Origin: Acidobacteriota bacterium
Lineage (GTDB): Bacteria > Acidobacteriota > Blastocatellia > RBC074
Assembly: GCA_016196035.1 (NCBI GenBank)
Contig: JACPYM010000023.1
Location: 1-64,000, forward strand
DNA: 64,000 nucleotides
Reading direction: 5' to 3'
The notes below the pieces were generated by a model. It made no database searches. It saw only the letters and a list, made by a program, of their open reading frames with translations, and had not been told where the DNA came from. Position numbers and translations under genes: made by a program. Below, one piece after another: positions 38,364-47,739 of this stretch. How positions within the stretch are numbered: the first letter of the stretch is position 1; the number at the start of each line of letters is the position of its first letter.

Positions 38364-40532
38364 TCAACCGGCAGCGAATTTTTCGCAGTAACTGACAAAT
38401 TCCTGCGCCTGCTCCAACGCCGCGTTCGCGCTGAGTTCAGCGGGGCTGTCGGTTTTCAGGCTCTCGAAGCTGGCGGACAAGGCGTGCCAGGAACCGCCGG
38501 TTTGACCGGAAAGCACGAACAGGTTTTCAAATTCCCACAAGGCTTCCAACGAAGTGAACGGGTCAACCAGCTTTTGATAGAGCGGCACGCGGGCGGCGGC
38601 GGCGGCGGCTTCATAAGCTTCGAGCAAGGCTTGTTCGTAGTTGCCGTGTTGAATATACGCCGCCGTCTGCGCCAGCCGCGTGTGGGCTTTGTCGAAGGTG
38701 GGAACGACTTCGGCAATGGTCGTGCCAGCGCATTCGCCGCGCACGCCGGAGCGCACGGTGAAGCGCTCATTCTCATGCCCATAATCGTCATAAAACTGTG
38801 GATCGTCCTCAAAGGCCGGGATCGCTTTGTGCGGCTCAAGCGCTTCTTTCACACGCTGATCGCCGATGCGCGCGAGGAAGGCGTTGAAATCCTCGCCCGG
38901 TTGCTTTTCGGTGTCGTGCAAAGTCAGCAAGGCTTCGACGACGTTGATGGCATTGCGGGCTGGGAAGCGGCCAAAGACTTTGGCCGCGCGCGGCTTGCCG
39001 TGATTGGCTTGGCCGCCCAGGAAAAGCAGATGCGCGGGCAGATTGTGTCCGTTCTGTGTGACGGCAGCGGCGTGAAAGCCGATGTTGGCCACGGCGTGTT
39101 GTGCGCAACCATTCGGGCAGCCGGAGATTTTGATGCGCAAGTCGCGGTGCGCTTCAAAATGCGGCGCGAGCTTGCCGTTGAAAAACGAATCGGAAATAGC
39201 TGTACCCAGCCCTTTGGCCGAGGCGATGCCCAGGCGGCAGGTGTCAGCGCCGGGGCAAGCCGTCACATCGGCGATGGTTTCGGCTCCGGCATCCGCCAGC
39301 GCAACGGTTTTGAGCGCGGCGTACAATCCCGGCAAGTCAGTCACACGCACCCAGGGCAGAAATAGATTTTGTTCAATCGAAACGCGCAGTTCGCCAGCGC
39401 TGTATCGGCGCGCGAGGTCAGCTAATGCACGGGCGTTATCAGACGTAAGGTCACCGAACTTGGTGCGCACGTGCACGCCGCGCAGGTTTTCGACGCGATG
39501 GGCGATGACCGAATCGCGCGCCCATTGCTGATACTGCAGGTCATTCGTCAGTGGGTTCAGCACGTTGAGCGAGGTCGCAGTTTCGGCCAGCACCGGTGTG
39601 GTGGCTGCTTCCAAAAAATCTGTCAACGGCGGCAGCGGATCGAGGGCCGCACGTTCGGCATCCACCGCCGCGCGAAACTTTTCCCAGCCCATGGATTGCA
39701 CCAGAAACTTCAGGCGCGCTTTCATCCGCTGCTTGCGCTCGCCGTAGCGATCGAAGATGCGAATCACCGCCGTCGTGAAATTGAACAGCTCTTCGACCGG
39801 CAGGAAGTCGCTGTAAATGTGCGCAAGGTGCGGGCCGCTGCCCATGCCGCCGCCGACGTGCACGCGGAAGCCGCGTTGCACCTGCCCGTTCTCTTCGCGG
39901 ATGACGGCGTGAAAACCCAGATCGTGAAAGGCCAGCGCGGAGTGGTCCGCGGCGCAACCTTCAAAGGCGAATTTCATTTTGCGCCCCATGTTCTGGTTGT
40001 GTTTGTTGCGCAGCAAAAACTTAAACAACGCTTGGGCGTAGGGGTAAACGTTGAAGACTTCGTCGTGCGCAACGCCTGCGCGGTAACAGGCCGTGATGTT
40101 GCGCACGGTATTGCCGCAAGCCTCGCGCGTGGTGATCCCGACTTCGGCGAGTTCGCGCAGCAAGGCGGGCGCGTCTTCTAATTGCAAGTAATAAAGCTGG
40201 GCGTCTTCGCGCGTGGTGAAATGGATAAAACCGCTGGCATAGCGGTCGGCGGTATCGGCCAGGCGCGTCAATTGGTCGGCATTCAAATAACCGCCCGGGA
40301 TTTTGATGCGTTGCATCTGCACGCCATCTTGCCGTTGGGCATAGGTACCGAACTGTAGGCGGAACTTTTGCATCTTGGTTTCACCCAGTTCACCGGCGCG
40401 GTATTTTTTGATTTGCTTTTGGTACAGCGCCAACTCTGCTTCGATGGTGGGAGAGAGCGGTTGCACAGCGAGAGGTTGGACTGCCAATGAGGGGGCGCTT
40501 GATTTTTCTGCCTTAACTGAAATCGCGTTCAT
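38364..40532 (-). CDS. Ferredoxin-type siroheme sulfite/nitrite reductase with C-terminal helical extension
   Basis: 722 residues. Two ferrodoxin-like half domains with parallel-beta siroheme domains are visible. The 4Fe-4S/siroheme cysteines are in TACPGADTCRLG and KISGCPNGCAQH. NTVRNITACYRAG and GFRVHVGGGMG are further family motifs. The enzyme reduces sulfite to sulfide (or nitrite to ammonia) with six electrons. The last 140 residues (from about 580) form an Ala-rich, HEPN-like helical extension beyond the usual end. The ATG at 40532 follows CAGGAGCATC; longer starts lie inside the attenuator. The cysteine-codon leader upstream favours a sulfite, that is cysteine-biosynthetic, role. Confidence 0.9.
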   Translation of the reverse strand: MNAISVKAEKSSAPSLAVQPLAVQPLSPTIEAELALYQKQIKKYRAGELGETKMQKFRLQFGTYAQRQDGVQMQRIKIPGGYLNADQLTRLADTADRYASGFIHFTTREDAQLYYLQLEDAPALLRELAEVGITTREACGNTVRNITACYRAGVAHDEVFNVYPYAQALFKFLLRNKHNQNMGRKMKFAFEGCAADHSALAFHDLGFHAVIREENGQVQRGFRVHVGGGMGSGPHLAHIYSDFLPVEELFNFTTAVIRIFDRYGERKQRMKARLKFLVQSMGWEKFRAAVDAERAALDPLPPLTDFLEAATTPVLAETATSLNVLNPLTNDLQYQQWARDSVIAHRVENLRGVHVRTKFGDLTSDNARALADLARRYSAGELRVSIEQNLFLPWVRVTDLPGLYAALKTVALADAGAETIADVTACPGADTCRLGIASAKGLGTAISDSFFNGKLAPHFEAHRDLRIKISGCPNGCAQHAVANIGFHAAAVTQNGHNLPAHLLFLGGQANHGKPRAAKVFGRFPARNAINVVEALLTLHDTEKQPGEDFNAFLARIGDQRVKEALEPHKAIPAFEDDPQFYDDYGHENERFTVRSGVRGECAGTTIAEVVPTFDKAHTRLAQTAAYIQHGNYEQALLEAYEAAAAAARVPLYQKLVDPFTSLEALWEFENLFVLSGQTGGSWHALSASFESLKTDSPAELSANAALEQAQEFVSYCEKFAAG

Positions 40533-40569
40533 GATGCTCCTGAAAGTGTGATTGCCCTGCGCACAAAGC

Positions 40570-40608
40570 AAAGCGCCCCGGCTCCTGTGGTTGGAACCGG
40601 GGCGCTTT
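40570..40608 (-). terminator. Attenuator-type terminator hairpin before the sulfite reductase gene
   Basis: A 12-bp GC-rich stem (40570-40581 with 40597-40608), with three further inner pairs and a 7-base loop. On the minus strand it is followed by TTTGCTTTG. It ends 37 bases before the reductase start and begins 20 bases after the leader-peptide stop, so it would stop transcription before the structural gene unless an alternative fold forms. Confidence 0.7.
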
Positions 40609-40628
40609 TGCTAAATCCGTGCGGCATC

Positions 40629-40697
40629 TCAATTCTGCGTGATGCGGCGCTTAGGCGACCAGTTCCACTTGGCTTTAGCCTTACAACAACAACACAT
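40629..40697 (-). CDS. Cysteine-rich leader peptide of the sulfite reductase attenuator
   Basis: A 22-codon ORF whose product starts MCCCCKAKAKWNW: codons 2-5 are four consecutive TGT cysteine codons. It lies between a good promoter and a terminator hairpin upstream of an assimilatory-type siroheme reductase. The RNA for codons 11-13 (UGGAACUGG, 40659-40667) can pair over 9 positions, one a G-U, with CCGGUUCCA (40592-40600) in the 5' arm and loop of the terminator. Stalling at Cys codons when Cys-tRNA is scarce would leave this antiterminator free. No strong Shine-Dalgarno precedes the ATG. Function is inferred from architecture. Confidence 0.65.
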   Translation of the reverse strand: MCCCCKAKAKWNWSPKRRITQN

Positions 40698-40800
40698 CGT
40701 CAATGCGCGGCATTTGGCGCTTGGTTGTTCGGACGTATGTGGAAAGGAAAAGTAAAGGTTCACGATCTGCCTACCGATAAATTGAGAATTGGACTGACCG

Positions 40801-40829
40801 AAAATACTGGCGCGTCGCAGGATTGTCAA
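40801..40829 (-). promoter_or_regulatory. Sigma70-type promoter of the leader/sulfite reductase transcript
   Basis: On the minus strand, TTGACA (40829-40824) and TATTTT (40806-40801) are separated by 17 bases. Transcription would start near 40794, giving about 97 bases before the Cys leader ATG. Confidence 0.65.
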
Positions 40830-40901
40830 AGGGGCGCGCACAAAAGGATGTTCGTCAATCTTTTCTTTGAAGTTGCGACACAACGAATCAATAGACGGCA
40901 C

Positions 40902-41024
40902 GGTGTCAGTAGCGCAACCCTGCCGAGGTTGCGCGGCTTCCGCGCTTACTTAACTGACAGTTCAACTGGCGGCTCAGGTAGAAGTGCCTGAAGCCGCGCA
41001 ACCTCGGCAGGGTTGCGCTACACC
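40902..41024. repeat. Family C hairpin element (GTAGCGCAACC type), copy 2
   Basis: Perfect 32-base arms at 40909-40940 and 40990-41021 (arm begins GTAGCGCAACCCTGCCGAGG) around a 49-base loop. GGTG/CACC extends the arms outward with a 3-base insertion on the left. Further out, TGCGACA (40874-40880) and TGTCGCA (41031-41037) are also complementary. It separates the reductase promoter from the metalloprotease gene. Confidence 0.85.
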
Positions 41025-41211
41025 AGCGAATGTCGCACGTCCTTCTAAGAACACCTGTTGCAACCTTAGACGTTACACGAAATTTTGTAGGAGTTGCCAT
41101 CCTTCAGCCGTTGGCGTGCTTTCCCTCTTACGCTTGTATCAAGTATGCTGCGCGCGTTCGCATGGACTTTCACTAACAACTCTCAAACAAATTCGAAGAA
41201 GGAATTCACCT

Positions 41212-43815
41212 ATGAAAAAGATTGCCAGGCAATGTTATGCGTTACTGCTCGGCGGGGCCATCGGCATGGCACTCGCGGGCGGCGCGGGCGTTTTGGCGCA
41301 AGACCCACCCGCAGGCGGCGGCCAGGAACGCCCGGCTGGCGCGGCGGGCGGCGGTTTCGGCCAGCAACGTGAACCGGAAATCAAACCCTATGACAAGGTC
41401 ATCACTAAAGAGGCCAAATCGGATGAAGGCGTCTTCACCGTGCATCGCATCAAGGACAAGCTCTATTACGAAATCCCCAAGCAGGAACTGGGCAAGGAAT
41501 TTTTGTGGGTCAGCCAGATCGCGCGCACAACGTTGGGTGTGGGCTATGGCGGCCAGGCGATGGGCAATCGCGTCGTCAAATGGGAGCGTCGCGACAATCG
41601 TGTGCTGTTGCGCAGCGTTTCGTATGAAGTGGTCGCCGACCCGAAAGAGCCGGTAGCCAAGGCCGTGCAGGCGGCCAATAACAACGCCATCATCATGTCG
41701 TTCTTTGTCGAAGCCCTCGGCAAAGATGATGCGCCAGTGATTGAAGTGACGCGGCTTTTCACGACTGAAGTCACCGAATTCAACGCGAAAGCACGCTTGC
41801 GCGCGCGCGTGTTCGACGCCTCCCGTTCATTCCTCGAACGCACCGTTTCCTTCCCCACCAACATCGAGATCGAAGCGACGCATACGTTCAGCAATCCAGC
41901 CGATGCCACACCCGCAGGCCCCGCCGCGCCGCCCAACCCCTTTCAAGGCGCAGGCATGGGCACGGGCAGCGCTTCGGTGGTGATGCATTACTCGATGGTC
42001 AAACTGCCTGAGAAGCCGATGCAGCCACGCCTGTTCGATGAGCGCGTCGGCTACTTCACGACACGGCAGATGGATTACAGCAAAGACGAACATCGTGCGC
42101 CGCAACGCACCTTCATTACGCGCTGGCGTTTGGAAAAGAAAGACCCAAGCCTAGCGTTATCAGAACCAGTTAAACCGATCATCTATTACATTGACCCGGC
42201 CACGCCGACGAAATGGGTTCCCTACTTGAAAAAAGGCATCGAGGATTGGCAACCGGCCTTTGAAGAAGCCGGATTCAAACGCGCCATCATCGCAATGGAG
42301 GCACCCAAAGATGATCCCGATTGGAGCCCTGAAGATGCGCGTTACTCGGTGATTCGCTGGCTGCCGTCCACGATTGAAAACGCTTCAGGGCCGCACATTC
42401 ACGACCCGCGCACGGGCGAGATTTTGGAATCGGACATCCAGTTCTATCACAACGTGATGAACCTGGCGCGCGACTGGTACTTCACGCAGGTTGGCCCACT
42501 CGATCCGCGCGCGCAGAAACTTCCCTTCCCGGATGACCTGATGGGCGAGTTGATCCGTTATGTCGTCGCGCACGAAGTCGGGCACACGCTCGGGTTTCAA
42601 CACAATATGAAAGCCAGTTCGCTGTATCCAATTGAAAAAGTCCACGACCGCGAATGGGTCAAGAAAATGGGCCACACGCCGACGTTGATGGATTACTCCC
42701 GCTTCAATTATGTCGCGCAACCCGAAGACAAAATTGCCGTCGAAGACCTGATCCCCAAAATCGGGCCGTATGACAAATGGGCGACGATGTGGGGTTACAA
42801 ACCCATCCCCGAAGCCGGTTCCGCCGACGCCGAGAAAAAGACGCTGGATCAATGGGCGTGTGCGCAAGACAGTACGCCCTGGCTGCGTTTCTCGACAGCT
42901 AAATCGCGCGGTGCCGACCCAGGCGAAAATACCGAAGCAGTGGGCGATGCCGACGCCGTCAAAGCCACTGAATTCGGCGTGAAGAATCTGAAGCGCGTGG
43001 CGAATATGCTGCTGGCCGCTTCTTCGACTGAAACGGGCGAACCATACGATGAGCTGGATGAATTGTATGGCCGGATGCTCGGCCAATGGCGGTTGGAGAT
43101 GGGACACGTCACCCAGTTAGTGGGCGGGTTCTGGTCACAGCAAAAACACATCGGTCAGCAAGGTGTGTTGTTCACGCCAGTGCCCAAAGAGAAACAAGCC
43201 GAAGCCGTGCGTTTCCTGAATGACAATGCTTTCACCACGCCAATGTGGATGGTCAAGCCTGAAATTTTGCGGCGCATTGAAACCAACGGCGTCACAGATC
43301 GCCTCAAGACCGCACAGCAGGGCTTACTCAATCAATTACTGAGTTCTGCGCGCTTTGCCCGGTTAACCGAGCAAGAGGCGTTGGACGGTAACAAGGCTTA
43401 TCGCGCTGTTGATATGCTGGCCGATCTGCGCAAAGGCGTGTGGAGCGAGTTGAACGGCACAGGCGCGTTGAAAGTTGAGGTGTTCCGCCGCAATTTGCAA
43501 CGCACCTACCTGGAAGTCTTGGCCGAAAAACTAAATGGTCGTAACGCGGTGACCGACGAACAACGCCCGCTCATTCGCGGTGAGTTGCGCGCGCTAAGCG
43601 CCGAAGTTACACGGGCCATCCCCCGTGCCACCGAACGCGCGACACGCGCGCATTTGGAAGACGCGCGTGATCAAATTGCCAAAATTCTCGATCCCAAATT
43701 TGCCCAGCCAGCGCCAACTACGCCGGCCTTGGGTGGATTTGGGCGCGGCGGGTTTGAGGATTGGAACGACCTGCAATGCTGGCCGGATTATTCAATTCGT
43801 AATCCGCGTCAGTAA
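41212..43815 (+). CDS. Exported zinc-dependent metalloprotease (DUF5117/DUF5118 type)
   Basis: 867 residues with a signal peptide (about 1-30, ending VLAQD) and a Gly/Gln-rich linker. The central protease domain carries the zinc-binding [12 protein letters not shown] (HExxHxxGxxH) near residue 460, preceded by [14 protein letters not shown] and followed by [16 protein letters not shown] with the Met-turn-like MDYSRFNY. N-terminal DUF5118 and DUF5117-like beta domains precede it, and a helical C-terminal domain follows. Such proteins are periplasmic or secreted zincin-like peptidases of unknown substrate. The start is ATG 41212 with GAAGGA upstream; an open frame running further up enters the hairpin element. 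Confidence 0.9.
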   Translation: MKKIARQCYALLLGGAIGMALAGGAGVLAQDPPAGGGQERPAGAAGGGFGQQREPEIKPYDKVITKEAKSDEGVFTVHRIKDKLYYEIPKQELGKEFLWVSQIARTTLGVGYGGQAMGNRVVKWERRDNRVLLRSVSYEVVADPKEPVAKAVQAANNNAIIMSFFVEALGKDDAPVIEVTRLFTTEVTEFNAKARLRARVFDASRSFLERTVSFPTNIEIEATHTFSNPADATPAGPAAPPNPFQGAGMGTGSASVVMHYSMVKLPEKPMQPRLFDERVGYFTTRQMDYSKDEHRAPQRTFITRWRLEKKDPSLALSEPVKPIIYYIDPATPTKWVPYLKKGIEDWQPAFEEAGFKRAIIAMEAPKDDPDWSPEDARYSVIRWLPSTIENASGPHIHDPRTGEILESDIQFYHNVMNLARDWYFTQVGPLDPRAQKLPFPDDLMGELIRYVVAHEVGHTLGFQHNMKASSLYPIEKVHDREWVKKMGHTPTLMDYSRFNYVAQPEDKIAVEDLIPKIGPYDKWATMWGYKPIPEAGSADAEKKTLDQWACAQDSTPWLRFSTAKSRGADPGENTEAVGDADAVKATEFGVKNLKRVANMLLAASSTETGEPYDELDELYGRMLGQWRLEMGHVTQLVGGFWSQQKHIGQQGVLFTPVPKEKQAEAVRFLNDNAFTTPMWMVKPEILRRIETNGVTDRLKTAQQGLLNQLLSSARFARLTEQEALDGNKAYRAVDMLADLRKGVWSELNGTGALKVEVFRRNLQRTYLEVLAEKLNGRNAVTDEQRPLIRGELRALSAEVTRAIPRATERATRAHLEDARDQIAKILDPKFAQPAPTTPALGGFGRGGFEDWNDLQCWPDYSIRNPRQ

Positions 43816-43834
43816 CAAGTCGTGGGGTCATCGG

Positions 43835-43873
43835 AAAAGCGGCAGCGCCAGAACATCTGGCGCTGCCGCTTTT
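43835..43873. terminator. Bidirectional intrinsic terminator
   Basis: An 18-bp perfect stem with a 3-base loop (AAAAGCGGCAGCGCCAGA, ACA, then the complement ending CTTTT) between the metalloprotease gene and the convergent TIGR03437 gene. Confidence 0.88.
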
Positions 43874-43948
43874 CATTTGGAGCCTACTTGCCGCCAATAT
43901 TCATATTCCCAATCGACTTGATCTGTAGCACGGCTTGCGGCAGGCCTT

Positions 43949-45007
43949 TCAGGGCGTTTGGTAGGTAAACACTTGGCCTTTCTCACTGCAACGATCTGCA
44001 TCATCGGAACCAGTGCAGATATGAATCGAGACAAGCTGCCCGGCGCTCAGTGGCAAATATGGCACCGCAAAATTTACTTGATCCACGCCGACCAGCCCCG
44101 GCATACGCCCGGCAAACAGATACCCGGCGCGCAACAGACGCGCACCGCTGCTGTTACGATACTCGACGTAAGTCAGATACGGCGTCGTCCACGGTGGTGT
44201 CGGCGCAGCATAGCCCTCAGGTTCATGATCGGAGATTTTGCCGAGACCGGTGAGCGTCGCCACCATCACTTGGCCCGGCTTGACCAGCGCCGGGGTCTGC
44301 CAGCCAGGATATTCAACCAACCCGTTCGTAAAGAATTCCGGCGCATGCGAATTGACCTTTAGCTTAAACGTGTTCGAGCTAACTTTGGTCACGCCATCAC
44401 GCAACACAGCCAACACAATAAATTCGTAATCGCGGCCTTCAAAGTTGGCAAACCGGCTGTAACCATTGCCGTCTTCTTCGCTGAACGGCTTATAAAAAAA
44501 CATCGGCACCTGAAAATTGATCTGATTGGGACCGACATACAACAACGGCGCCGCCCGCCAACCACAACGATTCTGCGAACCGGAGATGGTGCTGTCCCAA
44601 TCCGCCGCGCGCCACAAAACCTGCACCCTGCCCAGCAAGCGCGCCAGCGGCGTGCTAGTGGCTGCATACTCTTCTCCAATTTCGGTAAAACGTGTTCCCC
44701 ATAAAACCGCCAACCCGCCTGGAGCAATGCGATTGGTAAAGTCGGCGGCATTGGTGATGGCAGCGAGTTCGGGGCGAACACCGCTGCTGCCTTTCTTGAT
44801 TTCGACACAAGACTCGGTACCGTCCAGCACAAATTCATTTAGCCGGCCAGCATAAGCATCTGCGGCTGTGCCAGGGTCTTGCGTTGGTTCTATTTGGAAA
44901 TGGCCGGGCCGAACATCACTGTCCGGGTAACGGGAAGTGGCCCATGTAACTGCAACAAGGCTGAGAACAGCACTAATCGCCCAAAGGAAAAGTCGAGAGA
45001 AACGCAT
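43949..45007 (-). CDS. Secreted TIGR03437-family (Solibacter-type) protein
   Basis: 352 residues with an N-terminal signal or anchor helix (about 1-23). The motifs ITNAADFTNRIAPGGLAVLWGTRF, in parts ITNAADF and IAPGGLAVLWG, and VGPNQINFQVPMFF followed by a second GVDQVNFAVPYLP are the hallmark of the C-terminal domain TIGR03437, abundant in Acidobacteria secreted proteins. Here two such half-repeats make up nearly the whole protein. No enzymatic residues are apparent. AGGAGG precedes the ATG at 45007. It is convergent with the metalloprotease gene and has no obvious functional partner nearby. Confidence 0.82.
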   Translation of the reverse strand: MRFSRLFLWAISAVLSLVAVTWATSRYPDSDVRPGHFQIEPTQDPGTAADAYAGRLNEFVLDGTESCVEIKKGSSGVRPELAAITNAADFTNRIAPGGLAVLWGTRFTEIGEEYAATSTPLARLLGRVQVLWRAADWDSTISGSQNRCGWRAAPLLYVGPNQINFQVPMFFYKPFSEEDGNGYSRFANFEGRDYEFIVLAVLRDGVTKVSSNTFKLKVNSHAPEFFTNGLVEYPGWQTPALVKPGQVMVATLTGLGKISDHEPEGYAAPTPPWTTPYLTYVEYRNSSGARLLRAGYLFAGRMPGLVGVDQVNFAVPYLPLSAGQLVSIHICTGSDDADRCSEKGQVFTYQTP

Positions 45008-45196
45008 CGTTGAACCTCCTATGACTAGCGGCCATTATAGGGATGATGCGTGACAGGTAAAAGCAAAGCTCGCCCTCTCAGGTACCTGAATATGAAAAGC
45101 ATATGCGTCAAGTAACGGCACCGACGTGAGCTTAAATGATTGGAGTGAATCAACTGTGGCTGTCAGGACAAATCAAGACGTTATGCTATCGAGTAG

Positions 45197-45372
45197 TGTC
45201 CTGATAAAAAGTTGCAATTCAGTGAAGACTTCAAATCAGCCACAGAGGCACAGAGTATTTTTGAGCAATCTCGCCAATCCTTGTGCTTCGCCTCTGTGCC
45301 TCTGTGCCTCTGTGCCTCTGTGCCTCTGTGCCTCTGTGGCTGATTTTGTAAACGCAACTTGCTAGTAGGACA
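45197..45372. repeat. Family B hairpin element (CACAGAG repeats), copy 2, expanded
   Basis: A 176-bp imperfect palindrome. The outer arms are TGTCCT (45197-45202) plus AAGTTGC (45209-45215), complementary to GCAACTT (45354-45360) and AGGACA (45367-45372). The inner arms are 23 bases (45233-45255 and 45324-45346) starting AAATCAGCCACAGAGGCACA. It occupies much of the space between parB and the TIGR03437 gene. The remaining sequence of this 420-bp gap holds nothing I can assign. Confidence 0.82.
45291..45338. repeat. Six tandem copies of CCTCTGTG
   Basis: Six exact consecutive 8-base units form the right part of the family B element, while the left arm holds only about two units. The excess looks like slippage expansion. 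There are no spacers, so it is not a CRISPR array. Confidence 0.9.
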
Positions 45373-45429
45373 TCACCTGCTATCGGCTGTAGCAACATAA
45401 TAGAACAGCCCTTGCAGTTTTTGCAGTTG

Positions 45430-46257
45430 TCATTCAGTGCGCTGCTCGGCATCTTCCAATGCAACTTGCATTGCCTTCATCAATTCGTCACGAGATACAC
45501 TGGAACGCTTGAACTTTACTTCCAACACGAATTCCCGATTGGCAGCTTGGTAGCGGTAAACAAATGGTTGTGAGCGGGGCTGTTTTTTTGAACGGGCTTT
45601 GCGCGCCTCATCACGCGTCAAACCTTGCTCGGCAATGCGCGTGACAAATTGGCGCATAATTTCTATATTCGGCTGGCGAACTACTTGTAAGAGCAGCGAC
45701 TTAGAGCTAATGTCGGCACGACGACATTGCTCCTTTACATCGTTCGGCAGGGTGGCAATGGTAAGCGCTTCAGTGACCGTCGAACGCGACTTGCCAATTT
45801 TTTTGGCAATTTCGTCATGGGTGTAGTCAAAGCGCTCAGCCAATACCTGTAAGCCCTCAGCTTCTTCAAAGGCGGTGAGGTCCTTACGTTGCAGGTTCTC
45901 AATGAGCGCAATCTCGGCGACGGCGCGGTCGTCTACGTCCATTTCGATACAGGGGAGTTCGGTCAAGCCGACTTCCCGCGCTGCCCGAAAGCGCCGCTCG
46001 CCTGAAATGATCATGAACCGCCCGCCGACTTGCGAGGGACGCACCAACAATGGTTCCAAAACGCCTTTTTCACGGATCGAAGCAATCAATTCTTCGAGGT
46101 CGCCGAATTCAATCCTTGGCTGTTGCGGATTTGGTTCAAGCCGGTCAATCGGAATCATGCGACCAATCGGCGCTCCCCGTAAGGAAGCCAACTCTTCCAC
46201 ATAATGGCGATCGTGCCGCATCTTTAAAGTCGTTGGCAATCCTCGTTTAACTGACAC
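45430..46257 (-). CDS. parB: ParB/Spo0J-family chromosome partitioning protein
   Basis: 275 residues. The ParB N-terminal CTPase domain has [23 protein letters not shown] and the [12 protein letters not shown] box, with [11 protein letters not shown]. The central helix-turn-helix ([20 protein letters not shown]) would bind parS. A basic linker and short C-terminal domain follow. The start is a GTG at 46257, giving the typical opening VSVKRGLP; it overlaps the end of parA by 11 bases, so the two are translationally coupled. A longer frame upstream runs through parA and is not used. No parS-like site was recognised nearby. Confidence 0.9.
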   Translation of the reverse strand: MSVKRGLPTTLKMRHDRHYVEELASLRGAPIGRMIPIDRLEPNPQQPRIEFGDLEELIASIREKGVLEPLLVRPSQVGGRFMIISGERRFRAAREVGLTELPCIEMDVDDRAVAEIALIENLQRKDLTAFEEAEGLQVLAERFDYTHDEIAKKIGKSRSTVTEALTIATLPNDVKEQCRRADISSKSLLLQVVRQPNIEIMRQFVTRIAEQGLTRDEARKARSKKQPRSQPFVYRYQAANREFVLEVKFKRSSVSRDELMKAMQVALEDAEQRTE

Positions 46258-47014
46258 GACGTAATACCTCTTCGCAAAGTTTAGCGTATTCGATAGCACC
46301 ACTGGAGTTGGGTGCGAAGGTGAAAATGGATTCGCGGTACGCAGGGCTCTCTTCCAATCTCACGGAACGTGAGATGGTAGTCTCAAATACTTTATCTCCG
46401 AACACCTGGCAGATTTGATCGAAAATGTCTTTTGATAGTGTCGTTCGCTTATCATGCAAAGTCACTAGCACACCTAAGACTTCTAGCTGCGGATTTGGGC
46501 GCGCTTTAATGCGCTCTACTGTTTCCAACAGATCGTCTGTTCCTTCAAGTGCAAAGTAGGACGACTGAATCGGGATAATAAGATGCGTGGAGGCCACTAA
46601 TGCATTCACCGTGATGAGACCAAGAGTGGGCGGGGTATCAATCACGACGACATCATAATTGCGCGTGACCGGGTCAAGCCGATCTTTGAGCCGGAAAGGT
46701 GCATCAAGTTCCCCAACCAATTTGCCTTCGAGTTTAGCTAGGCTGATCCGAGCCGGCAATATATCAAGGGTCTCGATTTTGGTGCGCTTGACGACTTCGG
46801 AAAAAGGTAATGAAGGCTCAGTCAATAAATCATAAGCTGAGAGATCAACTTCCTGTAAGTCAAGGAAAGAAATGGTACTGTTGGCCTGAGGATCAAGATC
46901 AGCCAAAAGCACTCGCTTCCCTTTTTGAGCCATAGCGGCCGCCAAATTAAGCGCGGTTGTGGTTTTCCCAACACCGCCTTTTTGGTTGGCAATGGCAATC
47001 TTTAATCCTTGCAA
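46247..47014 (-). CDS. parA: ParA/Soj-family partitioning ATPase
   Basis: 255 residues of a Walker-type ATPase: deviant Walker [25 protein letters not shown], and Walker [12 protein letters not shown]. It drives segregation of ParB-parS complexes on the nucleoid. The start is TTG at 47014 (TTGCAAGGATTAAAG), supported by GGGGGAG eight bases upstream and by the family N-terminus IAIANQKGG. It is followed directly by parB. Confidence 0.92.
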   Translation of the reverse strand: MQGLKIAIANQKGGVGKTTTALNLAAAMAQKGKRVLLADLDPQANSTISFLDLQEVDLSAYDLLTEPSLPFSEVVKRTKIETLDILPARISLAKLEGKLVGELDAPFRLKDRLDPVTRNYDVVVIDTPPTLGLITVNALVASTHLIIPIQSSYFALEGTDDLLETVERIKARPNPQLEVLGVLVTLHDKRTTLSKDIFDQICQVFGDKVFETTISRSVRLEESPAYRESIFTFAPNSSGAIEYAKLCEEVLRRVS

Positions 47015-47177
47015 CGGCTTGCTCCCCCGCTACCTAATAAAGACGGGCCTATTGAAATCTGCTTTAACTGCTAAATGCTAATAAAAGGGTGGAATTCAAA
47101 CTGCGGCATAATCCTATGTCATCCTGGAGAGTGCTGTCAACTGCCCTTCGAGTTACTCATCTTATCTCTATGAAATA

Positions 47178-47663
47178 CTACATCTTATAATCGCTAATAT
47201 CACCTATTTCCTCAGGCCATTCGACCTCTTCATCGGCGTCTAAATCTTCATCTGAATTCTCAGCTTGGGCGTGATGTGACGCTTGAATTACTTCTTCGCG
47301 CACAAAAATAGGACAATCGGCCCGCAAAGCCAGCGCGATTGCGTCACTGGGACGAGAGTCAATAAAAACGTCTGAATCGTTTACCGCAACTTCGATTACC
47401 GCATAAAAGGTGTTGTCTTTTAATTCAGTTACGATTACACGCTTAATATAGCCACCCAGTTCAGTGATGACATTCTTTAAAAGGTCGTGCGTCATCGGGC
47501 GTTGAGGGGCTATTTTCTCTATCTCAGAAGCGATTGAATTCGCCTCAAAGGGGCCAACCCAAATAGGCAGCATCATTTCGCTTTCCAGGTCCTTGAGCAG
47601 AACGATTGGCGAGTTGGTGGTCGGGTCCATCAATAAGCCGCGTATCTTCATCTCTCTTTCCAT
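47178..47663 (-). CDS. Bifunctional nuclease family protein (DUF151)
   Basis: 161 residues. The DUF151 core shows VLLKDLESEMMLPIWVGPFEA, RPMTHDLLKNVI and DSRPSDAIALALRADCPIFV, followed by a strongly acidic C-terminal tail (SDEDLDADEEVEWPEE). Relatives have been reported with DNase/RNase activity or as regulators. The ATG at 47663 has AAAGGAG eight bases upstream. It follows miaB on the same strand, 76 bases away, suggesting cotranscription. Confidence 0.88.
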   Translation of the reverse strand: MEREMKIRGLLMDPTTNSPIVLLKDLESEMMLPIWVGPFEANSIASEIEKIAPQRPMTHDLLKNVITELGGYIKRVIVTELKDNTFYAVIEVAVNDSDVFIDSRPSDAIALALRADCPIFVREEVIQASHHAQAENSDEDLDADEEVEWPEEIGDISDYKM

Positions 47664-47739
47664 ATCAGATACTCCTTTTCTCCATCGCATCCAACACTGC
47701 CTGCTTAACCCTAGGTTGCTCTATGGTCATAATTGCGCC

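Noticed and set aside
40533-40571. N-terminal extension of the sulfite reductase
   Set aside because: It would begin at the attenuator hairpin; the ATG at 40532 has a clear CAGGAG.
40984-41211. In-frame upstream extension of the metalloprotease
   Set aside because: It starts inside the family C hairpin element, encodes unrelated sequence and lacks a signal peptide at its start; ATG 41212 has a good ribosome site and signal peptide.
45291-45338. Short tandem repeats that could suggest a CRISPR array
   Set aside because: The units are contiguous 8-mers without spacers and there are no cas genes. They are part of a hairpin element.
46258-46302. Longer ParB start
   Set aside because: The extra codons are parA sequence in another frame; the GTG at 46257 yields the family-typical N-terminus.
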